Shown piece by piece: positions 45,665-55,203 of a stretch of 64,000 bases of DNA. Position 1 is the first letter of the stretch, and each line of letters opens with the position of its first letter. Position numbers and translations under genes: made by a program. The DNA comes from an uncultured bacterium. Lineage in GTDB: Bacteria; Cyanobacteriota; Vampirovibrionia; Gastranaerophilales; Gastranaerophilaceae. Under the pieces are notes generated by a model that saw only the letters and a program-made list of their open reading frames with translations, was not told the origin of the DNA and did no database searches. The stretch is from assembly GCA_902794035.1 (NCBI GenBank), contig CADBFN010000001.1, positions 147,461 through 211,460 of the forward strand. Reading direction: 5' to 3'.

Positions 45665-47443
45665 ATGAACAAACAAAATTCAACAAAACAAAACCGTCTT
45701 ATTATTTTTGGTTTAATGTTAAGCACATTGCTCATTATGGCAATTGCAATATTTACAACCGCAAATATTCAAAATAATTTAAACTCCAGTTATCATAATT
45801 TTGGGCAGATTATCGCAAAAACACTTGCTATAGAAAGCACAGATTTAATAAAAAATGCCGATACAGCACAAACAAAAGAAATTCTTAAAACACATTTTAA
45901 TTTAATACTAAATTCAAATAAAGACATAACATTTATTGAATTTAGGAACAATCGCGGAGAATTGGTATATAAAGCTCAAAATTCTGATATTGAAAAGAAT
46001 AACAAATCAGATATTTCTGTTTCTTCGCCAATGAAAAATATACAGCCAAATAAGAATATCGGATCAGTAACCGTAGGTTTGTCAGGAGATAAAATCAACA
46101 AATTATCTTCCACTGCAAAAGTTTCTATTTTATTTGTATTCACAATTGTTTGGCTGGTTTTTGCATTTGTCGTATTAATTAATACCTATCTTATAACAAG
46201 AGAGTTAAAGATTTTGAGAGATGGTGTTAAGCGTATATCTTCAAAAGAATTTGGGGTTAAAATTGAAAGTAAAGATGTCAGCGAAGAAGTTCAGGAATTG
46301 TTTAATGCTTTTAATGATATGTCAAACAAACTTCATTTATATGAAGAATCAAATATTGAACAATTAACCTTAGAAAAAAATAAACTTCAGGCTGTATTAA
46401 TGAGTATTGCTAACGGAGTTGTTGTTTGTGATAACAATGATGTTGTAACTATGCTGAATGAACACGCCAAACAACTTCTTGAATTAGAAGATAACCAGCT
46501 TCTGAATATGAATATAAAAAGCTATGTTGATTCAGACGGAAATTTTTGCTTCAGCGATAAAATTGATGAATATAAAAAATTGTCTATCGAAGAAAGAACT
46601 TCCAAACCGGTAATTTTCAATATTAAATTAGATGATAAGACTTTGAAATCAATCATATCCCCTATGTTCAGTCAAAATCACGATTATCTCGGATATATTA
46701 TTGTATTGATTGATATAACTAAAGAAGCTGAAATGGATATAATGAAATCTCAGTTTATATCAAACGTATCTCATGAATTAAGAACGCCTGTAACGGTTCT
46801 TCGCAGTTACATAGATACTTTATATGATATGGGCAATGATTTTGATTATGAATCGCAAAAAGAATTTATCGGAACACTTCATACCGAAATTGTCAGACTT
46901 CAGAATATGGTTAATGACATTTTGGATTTTTCAAGATTAGATTCCAATGCGAAAATTGAAAAAAGTGAGAATGATTTATCACAACTTGTTGATTATTGCA
47001 CAAGTGAAATTCAGACATTATTAAAAGAACACAATTTAAAAATAAATGTAGAAAAAGATGATAATATCCCGCTGGTAAACTGTAATTACGATTCTATCGC
47101 AAGAGCTTTAACCAATTATTTATCAAACGCAATAAAATATGCTCCTGTAGATTCTACTATTACGGTTAAATTATACAGAGAAAATGACGATGTAGTTATA
47201 ACAGTTAGAGATGAGGGGATAGGAATTGCACCGGAATATCAAAAAAAGGTATTTGAACGCTTTTACAGGGTAGAAAACAAAACTCACAGCGTAAAAGGCA
47301 CCGGTTTAGGGCTGCATCTTGTAAAAACTACCATTGAAAAACACCATCATGGTCATGTGTTTGTAAAATCAGTACCTGAACATGGTTCTACTTTTGGTTT
47401 TACACTTCCAATTTACGATTATGAAGAAGATGATTTGAGTTAA
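45665..47443 (+). CDS. Membrane sensor histidine kinase (HAMP-PAS-HisKA-HATPase)
   Basis: The 592-aa kinase has TM helices near 12-33 and 152-174 flanking a periplasmic sensor. HAMP (about 175-228) is followed by a PAS domain, HisKA with the phosphoacceptor in FISNVSHELRTPVTVLRSY, and HATPase_c with NYLSNAIKYAP (N box), DEGIGI (G1) and GTGLGLHLVK (G2). It resembles WalK/PhoR-type kinases. No response regulator gene is adjacent in the window, so its partner is elsewhere. Confidence 0.92.
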   Translation: MNKQNSTKQNRLIIFGLMLSTLLIMAIAIFTTANIQNNLNSSYHNFGQIIAKTLAIESTDLIKNADTAQTKEILKTHFNLILNSNKDITFIEFRNNRGELVYKAQNSDIEKNNKSDISVSSPMKNIQPNKNIGSVTVGLSGDKINKLSSTAKVSILFVFTIVWLVFAFVVLINTYLITRELKILRDGVKRISSKEFGVKIESKDVSEEVQELFNAFNDMSNKLHLYEESNIEQLTLEKNKLQAVLMSIANGVVVCDNNDVVTMLNEHAKQLLELEDNQLLNMNIKSYVDSDGNFCFSDKIDEYKKLSIEERTSKPVIFNIKLDDKTLKSIISPMFSQNHDYLGYIIVLIDITKEAEMDIMKSQFISNVSHELRTPVTVLRSYIDTLYDMGNDFDYESQKEFIGTLHTEIVRLQNMVNDILDFSRLDSNAKIEKSENDLSQLVDYCTSEIQTLLKEHNLKINVEKDDNIPLVNCNYDSIARALTNYLSNAIKYAPVDSTITVKLYRENDDVVITVRDEGIGIAPEYQKKVFERFYRVENKTHSVKGTGLGLHLVKTTIEKHHHGHVFVKSVPEHGSTFGFTLPIYDYEEDDLS

Positions 47444-47494
47444 TTTTTTTATTATTTCGTTTGTTTATAGGACAAAATATTTCAGAATATAAGT

Positions 47495-47500
47495 TATAAT
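47495..47500 (+). promoter_or_regulatory. -10 element TATAAT, leaderless start
   Basis: The perfect hexamer ends 6 nt before ATG 47507 without SD. The 6 nt (TTCCCT) resemble those before 45665 (AACCCT). Confidence 0.65.
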
Positions 47501-47506
47501 TTCCCT

Positions 47507-48214
47507 ATGAATATATTTAGAAAAATCGTAAGAATTTGCGCATTATATGCTAAAAAAAAGCGTCTTAAAAGGATATTAAAGACATATAATCAAACAAGCG
47601 CAGGGAATGATTTATCAAAAACGATTTTAAGTGACGGAGCAAGTGTTACTTTAAACTCAAAGTCGAAAGATTTAATTGAACAAACCGAAATAAACATAAA
47701 AACAATAGTGGAACAATCAAATTGCGACAGCGAAAAACTTTTAGGCTATGTAAAAGCATCAGGGACAAAAGTTTATAAAGTAATAAATGCACAAAAGCTT
47801 TTGAAAAACATATCTGAAGAAGAGGGTTTTATATCAGAGAAAAAGGGATTTGATGCACTATATTTGTCATTTATAACAATGAGCGGTTTAAAATTTAAAA
47901 CAGAACCAATGCTTGTATTTAGCAAATCAAAACCTGAAAAATATCTTGTATTGTACGCATTTTACAAATGGTATTCAATGAAATCGGGTTTAGGCGGATT
48001 TGATTATGAAATTCAGAAGAAGTATAATAAGTACTTAAAAAATATAACAAAAGCGAATTTAAAAAAATTACCTTTAGATGAAATATTGGGTTTGCAGGAA
48101 GCGATAGCAAGAGATAGTGAAGCAACAGAGTTTGTATTAAGATATGAAAAAGAAACTGATGTATCAAAGAAGGTTTCAGAAAAAATTTCCAAAGACGGCG
48201 GAGCTAGTATATAA
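47507..48214 (+). CDS. Basic hypothetical protein
   Basis: The 235-aa protein is Lys-rich with a very basic N-terminus (FRKIVRICALYAKKKRLKRILK). No membrane helix or known motif is recognised. It follows the histidine kinase on the same strand but has its own leaderless promoter. Function unknown. Confidence 0.65.
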   Translation: MNIFRKIVRICALYAKKKRLKRILKTYNQTSAGNDLSKTILSDGASVTLNSKSKDLIEQTEINIKTIVEQSNCDSEKLLGYVKASGTKVYKVINAQKLLKNISEEEGFISEKKGFDALYLSFITMSGLKFKTEPMLVFSKSKPEKYLVLYAFYKWYSMKSGLGGFDYEIQKKYNKYLKNITKANLKKLPLDEILGLQEAIARDSEATEFVLRYEKETDVSKKVSEKISKDGGASI

Positions 48215-48231
48215 AATAAAAAATAAAATTC

Positions 48232-48260
48232 TTGACAATAAAATTTGTTCTTGATAGGAT
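48232..48260 (+). promoter_or_regulatory. Sigma-70 promoter of tRNA-Lys
   Basis: TTGACA (48232-48237) and TAGGAT (48255-48260) are separated by 17 bp, about 42 nt before the tRNA 5' end. It is the clearest two-box promoter in the window. Confidence 0.85.
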
Positions 48261-48302
48261 ACTTATACACGGTTAAAGCCGAGATTAATGAATAGCATAT
48301 AA

Positions 48303-48375
48303 GCGCTTGTAGCTCAGCAGGTAGAGCACTCCCCTTTTAAGGGATAGGTCGCGCGTTCGAATCGCGCCAAGCGCA
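48303..48375 (+). tRNA. tRNA-Lys (UUU)
   Basis: The 73-nt cloverleaf has acceptor GCGCTTG/CAAGCGC with discriminator A, D-arm GCTC/GAGC, anticodon loop CTTTTAA (anticodon UUU) on a CTCCC/GGGAT stem with one C-U mismatch at its base, and T-arm GCGCG-TTCGAAT-CGCGC. CCA is not encoded. Its last 12-nt block before the end (48361-48372) is repeated at 48701-48712. Confidence 0.95.
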
Positions 48376-48376
48376 T

Positions 48377-48410
48377 AAAAAAGAAAAGGACATTTGTTCT
48401 TTTCTTTTTT
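48377..48410 (+). terminator. Intrinsic terminator of tRNA-Lys
   Basis: AAGAAAAG (48381-48388) pairs with CTTTTCTT (48399-48406), extended by flanking A and T runs that end in six T. Confidence 0.8.
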
Positions 48411-48450
48411 ATTGTATTGATAGCAATGAGAACGCCGTTTTGCGTTCGGC

Positions 48451-48664
48451 GGATTTTGACAATAGTGAAATGAGCGGAGAATTACAAAATAAAAAGTTTG
48501 CGAAAACATCAATCTGTCTGAAGGACAAGTGAGCAAACTTTTTCACACAAATTTTATAATTACAGAAGCGAATAAAACTATTATAGTGAAAGGTTTGATG
48601 AAGCGACTGTTTATGCGAATAGCATAAACAAAGCGGAATACTAAACCTTGAACTGTCAAAATCC
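48451..48664. repeat. 214-bp hairpin-rich segment with 11-bp terminal inverted repeats
   Basis: GGATTTTGACA (48451-48461) and TGTCAAAATCC (48654-48664) are perfect inverted repeats. Inside are nested palindromes: AAAAAGTTTGC near 48499 against GCAAACTTTTT near 48532, GTTTATGC-GAATA-GCATAAAC near 48609-48629, and AAGGTTT near 48591 against AAACCTT near 48643. The structure fits a MITE or a structured RNA. No target duplication was found at its immediate ends. Confidence 0.6.
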
Positions 48665-48738
48665 AAGATTATATTTAAATTTATGAAGACCTCAAGAAAT
48701 ATCGCGCCAAGCCATTATGCTCTGCAAAAATTAATTTA

Positions 48739-49458
48739 TTATAACCCTGCTTTTGCAAATAATTCTGATTTTGTAATTTTTCTTCCGCAGGATTTATGCT
48801 CATCACAAAAACCGTTAAATTCACATTTCGGAACAAGATATTCTTTTAACCAAGGTTCTTCTTTTGTAATTTCATCACACATTGCCTTAACCATCATTCT
48901 GATTTCATATTGAGCTCTTGTGCAAAGTCTTAACTGCGCAAGGTGTATAAGCTCTCTCAAATTCAAACTTGCTACAAGCGATGATGAAGCAGCATTTGGC
49001 AGAACAAATCTTGCATCTTCAGCAGGTATCCCCGCCTCAACAAATTCCTGATATTTATTTGAAATTTCACCCATAAAAGAAATAAACTTTTCTTTTAATT
49101 CAGGATTTTTATCAATAGTAGGCGGAATTATAAAATCGAACTGACCTTTTTCCTGAACATATCTTTGAGATTTTTGGGAAAAAGACATTAATCTGTGTCT
49201 TACAAGCTGATGAGTGCAGGCTCTTGAAACATTAGAGATAGCAAAACTAATCTGTATATGTTCTATAGTTGAATGATGACCAGATGCAACAACATTTTTT
49301 ATAAGTTTTAACATCTTTTCTTCGTCTGTAGAATTTTCATATATGTTAATCGGAGTATCCGCACTATAGCATGTTCTGCAAGCTGTATATACAGTTCTTA
49401 ACATATCTTTAGGCTTAGATATAAGTTTTACAATTGGTTTATTATTTCTGTTTTCCAT
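48739..49458 (-). CDS. thyX: Flavin-dependent thymidylate synthase
   Basis: ThyX makes dTMP with FAD and methylene-THF. The 239-aa protein has the signature RHRLMSFSQKSQRY (RHRxxSxxxxSxR) and GHHSTIEH near the N-terminus, plus NLRELIHLAQLRLCTRAQYEIR. SD GGGAG precedes the ATG. Its end faces the tRNA-Lys duplicated site. Confidence 0.96.
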   Translation of the reverse strand: MENRNNKPIVKLISKPKDMLRTVYTACRTCYSADTPINIYENSTDEEKMLKLIKNVVASGHHSTIEHIQISFAISNVSRACTHQLVRHRLMSFSQKSQRYVQEKGQFDFIIPPTIDKNPELKEKFISFMGEISNKYQEFVEAGIPAEDARFVLPNAASSSLVASLNLRELIHLAQLRLCTRAQYEIRMMVKAMCDEITKEEPWLKEYLVPKCEFNGFCDEHKSCGRKITKSELFAKAGL

Positions 49459-49903
49459 AATTCCCTGCTCCCCTTTTTTAACATGATAGTAAAAAAAAAT
49501 ATCTGTGGCAATTATTAAAAAATCTTCACAATTGCATCATGGCACTAAACTCAATCGCATTAAGTTCTTTGAGAAAGTGCAAGTATTTTTTAATTTTTTT
49601 TTACAAATTTTTTGTAAATTTTTCTTTGAAAATTAATAATTATGCAAACTTTCTCAAACTCTTAATTTTAAGATTTTTGTAAAAAAAAATTGTAAAAACT
49701 TTGGCATGAAGATCAAAAAACATTGGTCAAAATTCAAAATTTATTCTATTATGAATTTACTTAATCGGGAACGAGATTTTTAAACAAGCAATCAGAAAAT
49801 TTTTTTTCTTTTTACTTCATTTATCCATCCATTGAACGATTAAATTTTATGGGAAAATAGTTTATTATAGGGACAGAGAAAGTGTAGTCCGGAGGTAGTT
49901 TAA
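49459..49903. other. 445-bp AT-rich divergent region between thyX and cobO
   Basis: No gene is supported here. It contains an 11-bp perfect inverted repeat, TTTGAGAAAGT (49568-49578) and ACTTTCTCAAA (49648-49658), enclosing a hairpin TTTACAAA/TTTGTAAA near 49600-49618. GAGAAAGTG occurs again at 49876-49884, just before the cobO SD. A -10-like TATTAT lies near 49863. No cobalamin riboswitch boxes are seen. Confidence 0.6.
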
Positions 49904-50437
49904 GTGTTAGAGCATGGTTATATACAAATTTATACCGGGGATGGGAAAGGAAAAACAACTGCAGCATTAGGTCTTGCTTTGCGGGCATTAGGACATGGCT
50001 GGAAGGTTTTGGTTATTCAGTTTACAAAAGGAGACGGAGCAACAACTTATGGTGAAATGTTATCATCATCAAAGTTTTTGCCTAATTTAGATGTAATACA
50101 ATTTGGAATGGACAGAGTATGCTATTCACATAACGTATGCTTAGATGACTACAAAGAAGCTAAAAAAGGCTGGGAAACCGCAAAAAAAGCCATAAATTCC
50201 GGCGAATATCAATTGATTATTTTAGATGAAATTAATATTTGCACTGCAATGAATATGATAAAAGTAAGTGAAATTAAAGATGTACTTTTACATAAACCGG
50301 AAAATCTGGAAGTAGTATTGACAGGACGTTATGCACATCCTGAACTTATTGCTATGGCACATTTGGTTACAGAAATGAAACCGATTAAACACTACTTTGA
50401 TATCGGTGTAATGGCAAGACAGGGTATTGAATACTAA
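49904..50437 (+). CDS. cobO: Cob(I)yrinic acid a,c-diamide adenosyltransferase
   Basis: The 177-aa CobA/BtuR-type enzyme adenosylates corrinoid using ATP. It shows the P-loop GDGKGKTTAALG, then VIQFTKGD, LIILDEINI and VVLTGRYAHPELI. The start is GTG 49904, 8 nt after GGAGG. A terminator follows. No other cobalamin gene is near, so it may serve corrinoid salvage. Confidence 0.94.
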   Translation: MLEHGYIQIYTGDGKGKTTAALGLALRALGHGWKVLVIQFTKGDGATTYGEMLSSSKFLPNLDVIQFGMDRVCYSHNVCLDDYKEAKKGWETAKKAINSGEYQLIILDEINICTAMNMIKVSEIKDVLLHKPENLEVVLTGRYAHPELIAMAHLVTEMKPIKHYFDIGVMARQGIEY

Positions 50438-50464
50438 AATTAAGGATATTAAGAGATAGTTAGG

Positions 50465-50493
50465 GCGGATAAATAATATGTTTATCCGCTTTA
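50465..50493 (+). terminator. Intrinsic terminator of cobO
   Basis: GCGGATAAA (50465-50473) and TTTATCCGC (50481-50489) form a 9-bp stem followed by a T-rich tract. Confidence 0.8.
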
Positions 50494-50580
50494 ATATTGT
50501 TATAAATACTTTTTTTTTAATCTTTTTAAGTTATAATTTAAGCAGTAATAAACTAAGTTATTTTTGGAAAGGTCATATAT

Positions 50581-52485
50581 ATGAATAAGAGTCAATCAAC
50601 AGGGTTATATGTAATACTTGCGATTATTGTTGCAGTTTTCTTATCAACAATTTTCATGACAGGCCCGGTTACAAATACATCAGAAATCTCATATACCAAT
50701 TTTTTGGAAAAACTTGCAAATAAAGAATTCTCAAAAATTGAGAAATATGATGATATGATTATCGCAGTACCAATCAACCAGCCAAAACAGGAAAAAACTC
50801 AGAGTAATGAAAATACTAATTCTCCGTTCTTGCTTCCTGATAACACAAACGGTCAGGCTCCCGTACTTCAGTACAAAGTACAAATCCCATCAGCAGATGA
50901 GACTTTGATGGATAAATTAAACGAATCAGGAGCTGATATTACCGTCAAAAAAGCTCAGGAATCAGGACAATTACTCGGAAATATAGGTACATTTTTGATT
51001 GTTCTTTTTGCAATAATTTCATTGGGATTAATGATAAAAGCCATACAAGCAGGCGGTTCACAGGCGATGTCATTTGGTAAAAGCAAAGCAAAAATGCTGT
51101 TAGATTCAAAAGTAAAAACAACTTTCAAAGATGTTGCAGGTATTGATGAGGAGAAAAAAGAACTTGAAGAAATAGTTGATTTTCTTAAAAATGGTGAAAA
51201 ATATATGAAATTGGGAGCAAAAATTCCAAAAGGAGTCTTGCTTGTAGGACCTCCGGGGACAGGTAAAACACTTATGGCAAAAGCAGTTGCGGGGGAAGCA
51301 AATGTTCCGTTTTTCTCAATTTCCGGTTCAGATTTTGTAGAAATGTTTGTCGGTGTAGGTGCAAGCCGTGTAAGAGATTTATTTGAACAGGCAAAAAAAC
51401 ATCAGCCATGTATAATATTTATTGATGAAATAGATGCTGTCGGTCGTCAGCGTGGCGCAGGTCTTGGCGGTGGTCATGATGAAAGAGAACAAACTTTAAA
51501 CCAGTTACTTGTTGAAATGGACGGTTTTGATGCGAATACAAATATTATCGTAATTGCGGCAACAAACAGACCTGACATTTTGGATAATGCCCTTTTAAGA
51601 CCGGGCAGATTTGACAGACAAATTTACATTAACGCACCTGACGTTAAAGGCAGAGAACAAATTTTGGAAGTTCATGCAAAAAATAAAAAACTTGACAGTG
51701 ATGTTGATTTAAAAATATTGGCAAAACGTACACCGGGATTTACAGGTGCGGATTTGCAAAATCTGTTAAATGAATCTGCATTACTTGCTGCAAGAAAAAA
51801 TAAAGATAAAATTTCAATGGAAGATGTTGATGTTTCTATTGACAGAGTAATTGCAGGGGTAGAGAAAAAAAGCAGAGTTCTGACAGATAAAGATAAAGAA
51901 CTTACATCTTACCATGAAGTAGGTCATGCTTTGATTGACAAATTAATCCCTGATGCCAATGAATTACACAAAGTTTCAATAATCCCAAGAGGAATGGCAT
52001 TAGGCGTAACATGGACAAGACCAAAAGACGAAAGCGTACATGTAAGCAAAGCAAAATTATTGGCAAAAATAGCGGTATCTTTAGGCGGTCGTGCAGCAGA
52101 AGAAATTGTTTACGGTAAAAATGAAGTTTCAACCGGAGCTTCTCAGGATTTAATTAACGTAACCGATATAGCTCGCAAAATGGTTACAGCATGGGGAATG
52201 TCAGATAAATTAGGGCCTATGGCATACGGCAAGAATCAGGAAAACGTATTTATGGGCAGAGATTTCGGCCATCAAAGAGATTACTCTGAACAAATTGCCT
52301 ACGAGATAGATGAGGAAATTAAATCAATAGTTGAAGAAAGATATGAATACGCAAAGAAATTGCTGAATGAAAACAGAGATATGCTTGAAGCAATTTCAAG
52401 AGAACTTTTAGACAAAGAAACAATTGACGAAAAAGAGTTTCAGGAAATTATGAATAAAGTAAAAAACAACAGAAATTATTCATAA
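50581..52485 (+). CDS. ftsH: ATP-dependent zinc metalloprotease FtsH
   Basis: The 634-aa membrane AAA+ protease degrades unassembled membrane proteins and regulators. TM helices are near 10-28 and 137-157, flanking a periplasmic domain. The AAA domain has [17 protein letters not shown], and the second region of homology [20 protein letters not shown] (split). The zinc site is HEVGH at about 446-450. SD GGAAAGG precedes the ATG. Confidence 0.97.
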   Translation: MNKSQSTGLYVILAIIVAVFLSTIFMTGPVTNTSEISYTNFLEKLANKEFSKIEKYDDMIIAVPINQPKQEKTQSNENTNSPFLLPDNTNGQAPVLQYKVQIPSADETLMDKLNESGADITVKKAQESGQLLGNIGTFLIVLFAIISLGLMIKAIQAGGSQAMSFGKSKAKMLLDSKVKTTFKDVAGIDEEKKELEEIVDFLKNGEKYMKLGAKIPKGVLLVGPPGTGKTLMAKAVAGEANVPFFSISGSDFVEMFVGVGASRVRDLFEQAKKHQPCIIFIDEIDAVGRQRGAGLGGGHDEREQTLNQLLVEMDGFDANTNIIVIAATNRPDILDNALLRPGRFDRQIYINAPDVKGREQILEVHAKNKKLDSDVDLKILAKRTPGFTGADLQNLLNESALLAARKNKDKISMEDVDVSIDRVIAGVEKKSRVLTDKDKELTSYHEVGHALIDKLIPDANELHKVSIIPRGMALGVTWTRPKDESVHVSKAKLLAKIAVSLGGRAAEEIVYGKNEVSTGASQDLINVTDIARKMVTAWGMSDKLGPMAYGKNQENVFMGRDFGHQRDYSEQIAYEIDEEIKSIVEERYEYAKKLLNENRDMLEAISRELLDKETIDEKEFQEIMNKVKNNRNYS

Positions 52486-52515
52486 TTTTTTCAAATTCGA
52501 AGCGAAAGGACAAGT

Positions 52516-53517
52516 ATGAAACAGGTTATAGTCTCAGGAATGAGACCGACAGGAAAATTACATTTAGGGCATTATCTGGGTGTAATTAAAAATTGGGTAA
52601 ATCTGCAGGATAAATATGACTGTTATTATTTTGTGGCAGATTGGCACGCTTTGACAACAAAATACGATAAAACGGAAGAATTAAAACAGAACACTTATGA
52701 TGTTGTTTTAGACTGGCTTGCCTGCGGTATAGATCCTGAAAAATCTGTTATATATGTACAATCTTTGATTCCTGAAGTTGCAGAACTCAATGTATATTTG
52801 AGTATGATAACTCCTCAAAACTGGGTAGAACGTGATCCGACTCTTAAAGATATGGTTAAAATATTAAAGACCAAAGAAGGACAGGGACAACAAATGAATT
52901 ACGGGCTTCTTGGTTATCCTGTATTAATGAGTGCTGATATTATGATGATGAATGCTGATTTGGTTCCGGTTGGAATTGATCAGGTCGCTCATATTGAAAT
53001 AACAAGAGATATTGCACGAAGATTTAACAATTTATATGGTGAATTTTTCCATGAAGCAAAACCGCTTTTAAATGAATGTTCGTTAATTTGCGGTTTAGAC
53101 GGGAATAAAATGGGCAAATCTTACCATAATGATATTAAAATTTCTGACAGCGAAGAAGAAACTTCAAAGAAAATTATGACCGCAATTACAGATCGCTCAA
53201 GATTAAGAAAAGACGATTTGGGGCATCCTGATGAATGTGAAGTTGCATTCAAATACTGGAAAATATTTGGTTCTGAAGAAGAAATTGCGACTGTCAGAAG
53301 TGAATGCGAACAGGGTTTGAGAGGCTGCGCGCAATGTAAACGACAACTTGGCGAAAAGATAAATTCAATACTTGCGCCAATCAGACAAAGACGCAAATAT
53401 TATGAAGAACACCTTGACGAAGTTGATGATATAATAAGAGCAGGTTCAGCAAAAGCAAAAGAAAAAGCTTCTGAAATATTAGACGGAGTTAAGAACTTAG
53501 TTAAAATTTATAAATAA
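52516..53517 (+). CDS. trpS: Tryptophan-tRNA ligase
   Basis: The 333-aa class I synthetase has the HIGH-like LHLGHYLG and the KMSKS-like GNKMGKSYHN. Length and order are normal. It follows ftsH by 30 nt with SD GAAAGGA and is likely co-transcribed with ssb downstream. Confidence 0.96.
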   Translation: MKQVIVSGMRPTGKLHLGHYLGVIKNWVNLQDKYDCYYFVADWHALTTKYDKTEELKQNTYDVVLDWLACGIDPEKSVIYVQSLIPEVAELNVYLSMITPQNWVERDPTLKDMVKILKTKEGQGQQMNYGLLGYPVLMSADIMMMNADLVPVGIDQVAHIEITRDIARRFNNLYGEFFHEAKPLLNECSLICGLDGNKMGKSYHNDIKISDSEEETSKKIMTAITDRSRLRKDDLGHPDECEVAFKYWKIFGSEEEIATVRSECEQGLRGCAQCKRQLGEKINSILAPIRQRRKYYEEHLDEVDDIIRAGSAKAKEKASEILDGVKNLVKIYK

Positions 53518-53536
53518 AATATATGAGGGAAAAGTT

Positions 53537-53884
53537 ATGAATACAGTTACAATAGTAGGCAGAGTCGGCAGAGATGCATCAGAAAATTTTACATCTTTTG
53601 AATCAGGAAAAACAAAAACAAATTTTTCTGTAGCCGTAAACAGATGGGATGCAAAAACAAAAGCGGAAGTTACTGATTGGTTTAACATTGATGTTTGGGA
53701 TAAACAATCAGAATTTGCATCAGAATATGTAAAAAAAGGAAGACTTGTTGCTATAGACGGCAGAATTGCAAACAGACGCTGGACTGATAAAGCAACAGGC
53801 AACGAACGTGAAACATTTTATGTAATCGCTAATAATATCAGATTATTAGGTTCTAAAAGGGATGCAGAAGAAGCAGTATTATGA
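53537..53884 (+). CDS. ssb: Single-stranded DNA-binding protein, short form
   Basis: The 115-aa OB-fold protein begins MNTVTIVGRVGRDA and has NFSVAVNRWDAKT and DWFNIDVWDKQSEFASEYVKKGRLVAIDGRI (split). It ends soon after the OB fold (KRDAEEAVL) and lacks the acidic DDDIPF-type tail used to recruit partners. It may be a secondary SSB. Its stop overlaps the next ATG (ATGA). Confidence 0.92.
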   Translation: MNTVTIVGRVGRDASENFTSFESGKTKTNFSVAVNRWDAKTKAEVTDWFNIDVWDKQSEFASEYVKKGRLVAIDGRIANRRWTDKATGNERETFYVIANNIRLLGSKRDAEEAVL

Positions 53885-55200
53885 TAACTAATTCAAATAT
53901 AGTCGGAATTATTGCTGATGATTTAACAGGAGCAAATGATACTGCACTTCAATTCAAATTAAACGGAGCAGATACAAATATATTATTAAATGATAATATT
54001 GATAATATACAAGAGCACATTCCGCAAGCATGGGCAATATCAACAGAATCGAGAAATGTAGATCAGGCTTTGGCTTTTGAAAAAGTTAAAAATGCAGTAG
54101 AACTTTTTGTTGAAAAAATAAATCCGGATTATTTTTATAAAAAAATAGATTCAACCGTAAGAGGTAATATAGCGGTTGAAATCATGTCTGTATTACAGGT
54201 TTTGGATTGGGATGCGGCAGTAATAATGCCCGCATTTCCAAATGAAGGAAGAATTACTGTCGGCGGTTATCAGCTTCTCAAAGGAATTCCTATAGAAAGA
54301 ACCGAAATGGCGGCAGATCCGCATTCTCCAATAACAGAATCACATATGCCTACATTGTTAAAACAACAATTAGGACAAAATCTGGAAAATCTTGTAGGTG
54401 CAATTGAACTTAAAACAGTTCTTGACGGGGCTGGTCCGATTTTGAGAAAAATAAATGAGCTGATAGAAGAAGGGAAAAGGATTATTGTTGTTGATTCGGC
54501 ATCAAATACCGATATTGAACAAACCATATTGGCTGTTCAAAAGTCCGATTATAAAATATTGCCTGTAGGGAATGCCGCAGCAGCGAAAGTTTTAAGCAAC
54601 ATTTGGTTCCCTAAAGAAAATGAATTTGAAAATAAAAATATATCAGTTCCCAAAATGCCAAAACTGATTGTTTCAGGAAGCGCAACTCATATTACGGCAA
54701 ATCAGATTCATACACTTGAAAAGAATTGTATATATAGCGAAAAATCAAAAATATATGAACTTGACGCAGATACAATTATAAATGGTGTAAATGAAGAAAT
54801 GGTTAATAAAATTGTACAGGATTTGAATGATACAGGCATAGTGCTTGTCCATACTTCAAATTTATTTAAAAATTTTAACGGTTTTGATACATCTTCAATC
54901 AATGATGAAATGACAAAAGCAGGATTGGCAAATAAAATAACAGATTATCTTGCTCAATTGACCAAAGAAGTTTTATCAAGAATTTGCGCTATATTGATTA
55001 CTCTCGGCGGAGAAACATCATACAAATGCTGCGATGCAATCGGAGTTAGCCAATTAAGCCTTGTAGATGAGGTTTTACCTGCAATTGCCCTCAGCAGAAA
55101 TGTTGATTCTACACAATACATTGTCACAAAATCAGGGAATTTGGGCAAAGAAACAACTATAATGGACATTTTGCGATATTTTGAAACTCATGAGGGTTAA
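53881..55200 (+). CDS. Four-carbon acid sugar kinase family protein (DUF1537)
   Basis: The 439-aa protein has the two-domain DUF1537 layout: the N-terminal GIIADDLTGANDTALQF, a YKKIDSTVRGN segment, PAFPNEGR, and the C-terminal nucleotide-binding LITLGGETSYKCCDAIG. Family members (OtnK, DtnK, DenK) phosphorylate erythronate, threonate or related acids before PdxA-type dehydrogenation. pdxA follows after 3 nt, which fits that pathway. The start overlaps ssb by 4 nt. Confidence 0.9.
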   Translation: MITNSNIVGIIADDLTGANDTALQFKLNGADTNILLNDNIDNIQEHIPQAWAISTESRNVDQALAFEKVKNAVELFVEKINPDYFYKKIDSTVRGNIAVEIMSVLQVLDWDAAVIMPAFPNEGRITVGGYQLLKGIPIERTEMAADPHSPITESHMPTLLKQQLGQNLENLVGAIELKTVLDGAGPILRKINELIEEGKRIIVVDSASNTDIEQTILAVQKSDYKILPVGNAAAAKVLSNIWFPKENEFENKNISVPKMPKLIVSGSATHITANQIHTLEKNCIYSEKSKIYELDADTIINGVNEEMVNKIVQDLNDTGIVLVHTSNLFKNFNGFDTSSINDEMTKAGLANKITDYLAQLTKEVLSRICAILITLGGETSYKCCDAIGVSQLSLVDEVLPAIALSRNVDSTQYIVTKSGNLGKETTIMDILRYFETHEG

Positions 55201-55203
55201 TTT

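Larger units (their letters stand above)
48361..48712. mobile_element. Candidate remnant of a small tRNA-integrated element
   Basis: ATCGCGCCAAGC at the tRNA-Lys 3' end (48361-48372) is repeated exactly at 48701-48712, as attL/attR sites would be. The 328 bp between hold the tRNA terminator, a GC-rich hairpin (CGCCG/CGGCG, 48433-48451), and a 214-bp segment with 11-bp terminal inverted repeats. There is no integrase or credible gene inside. It may be a decayed integrative element or a very small non-autonomous one. Confidence 0.5.

Noticed and set aside
49459..49903. Cobalamin riboswitch before cobO, or replication origin (TTATCCATC resembles a DnaA box)
   Set aside because: No B12 box or matching core is seen; a single imperfect DnaA-like site is not enough, and dnaA/dnaN are absent.
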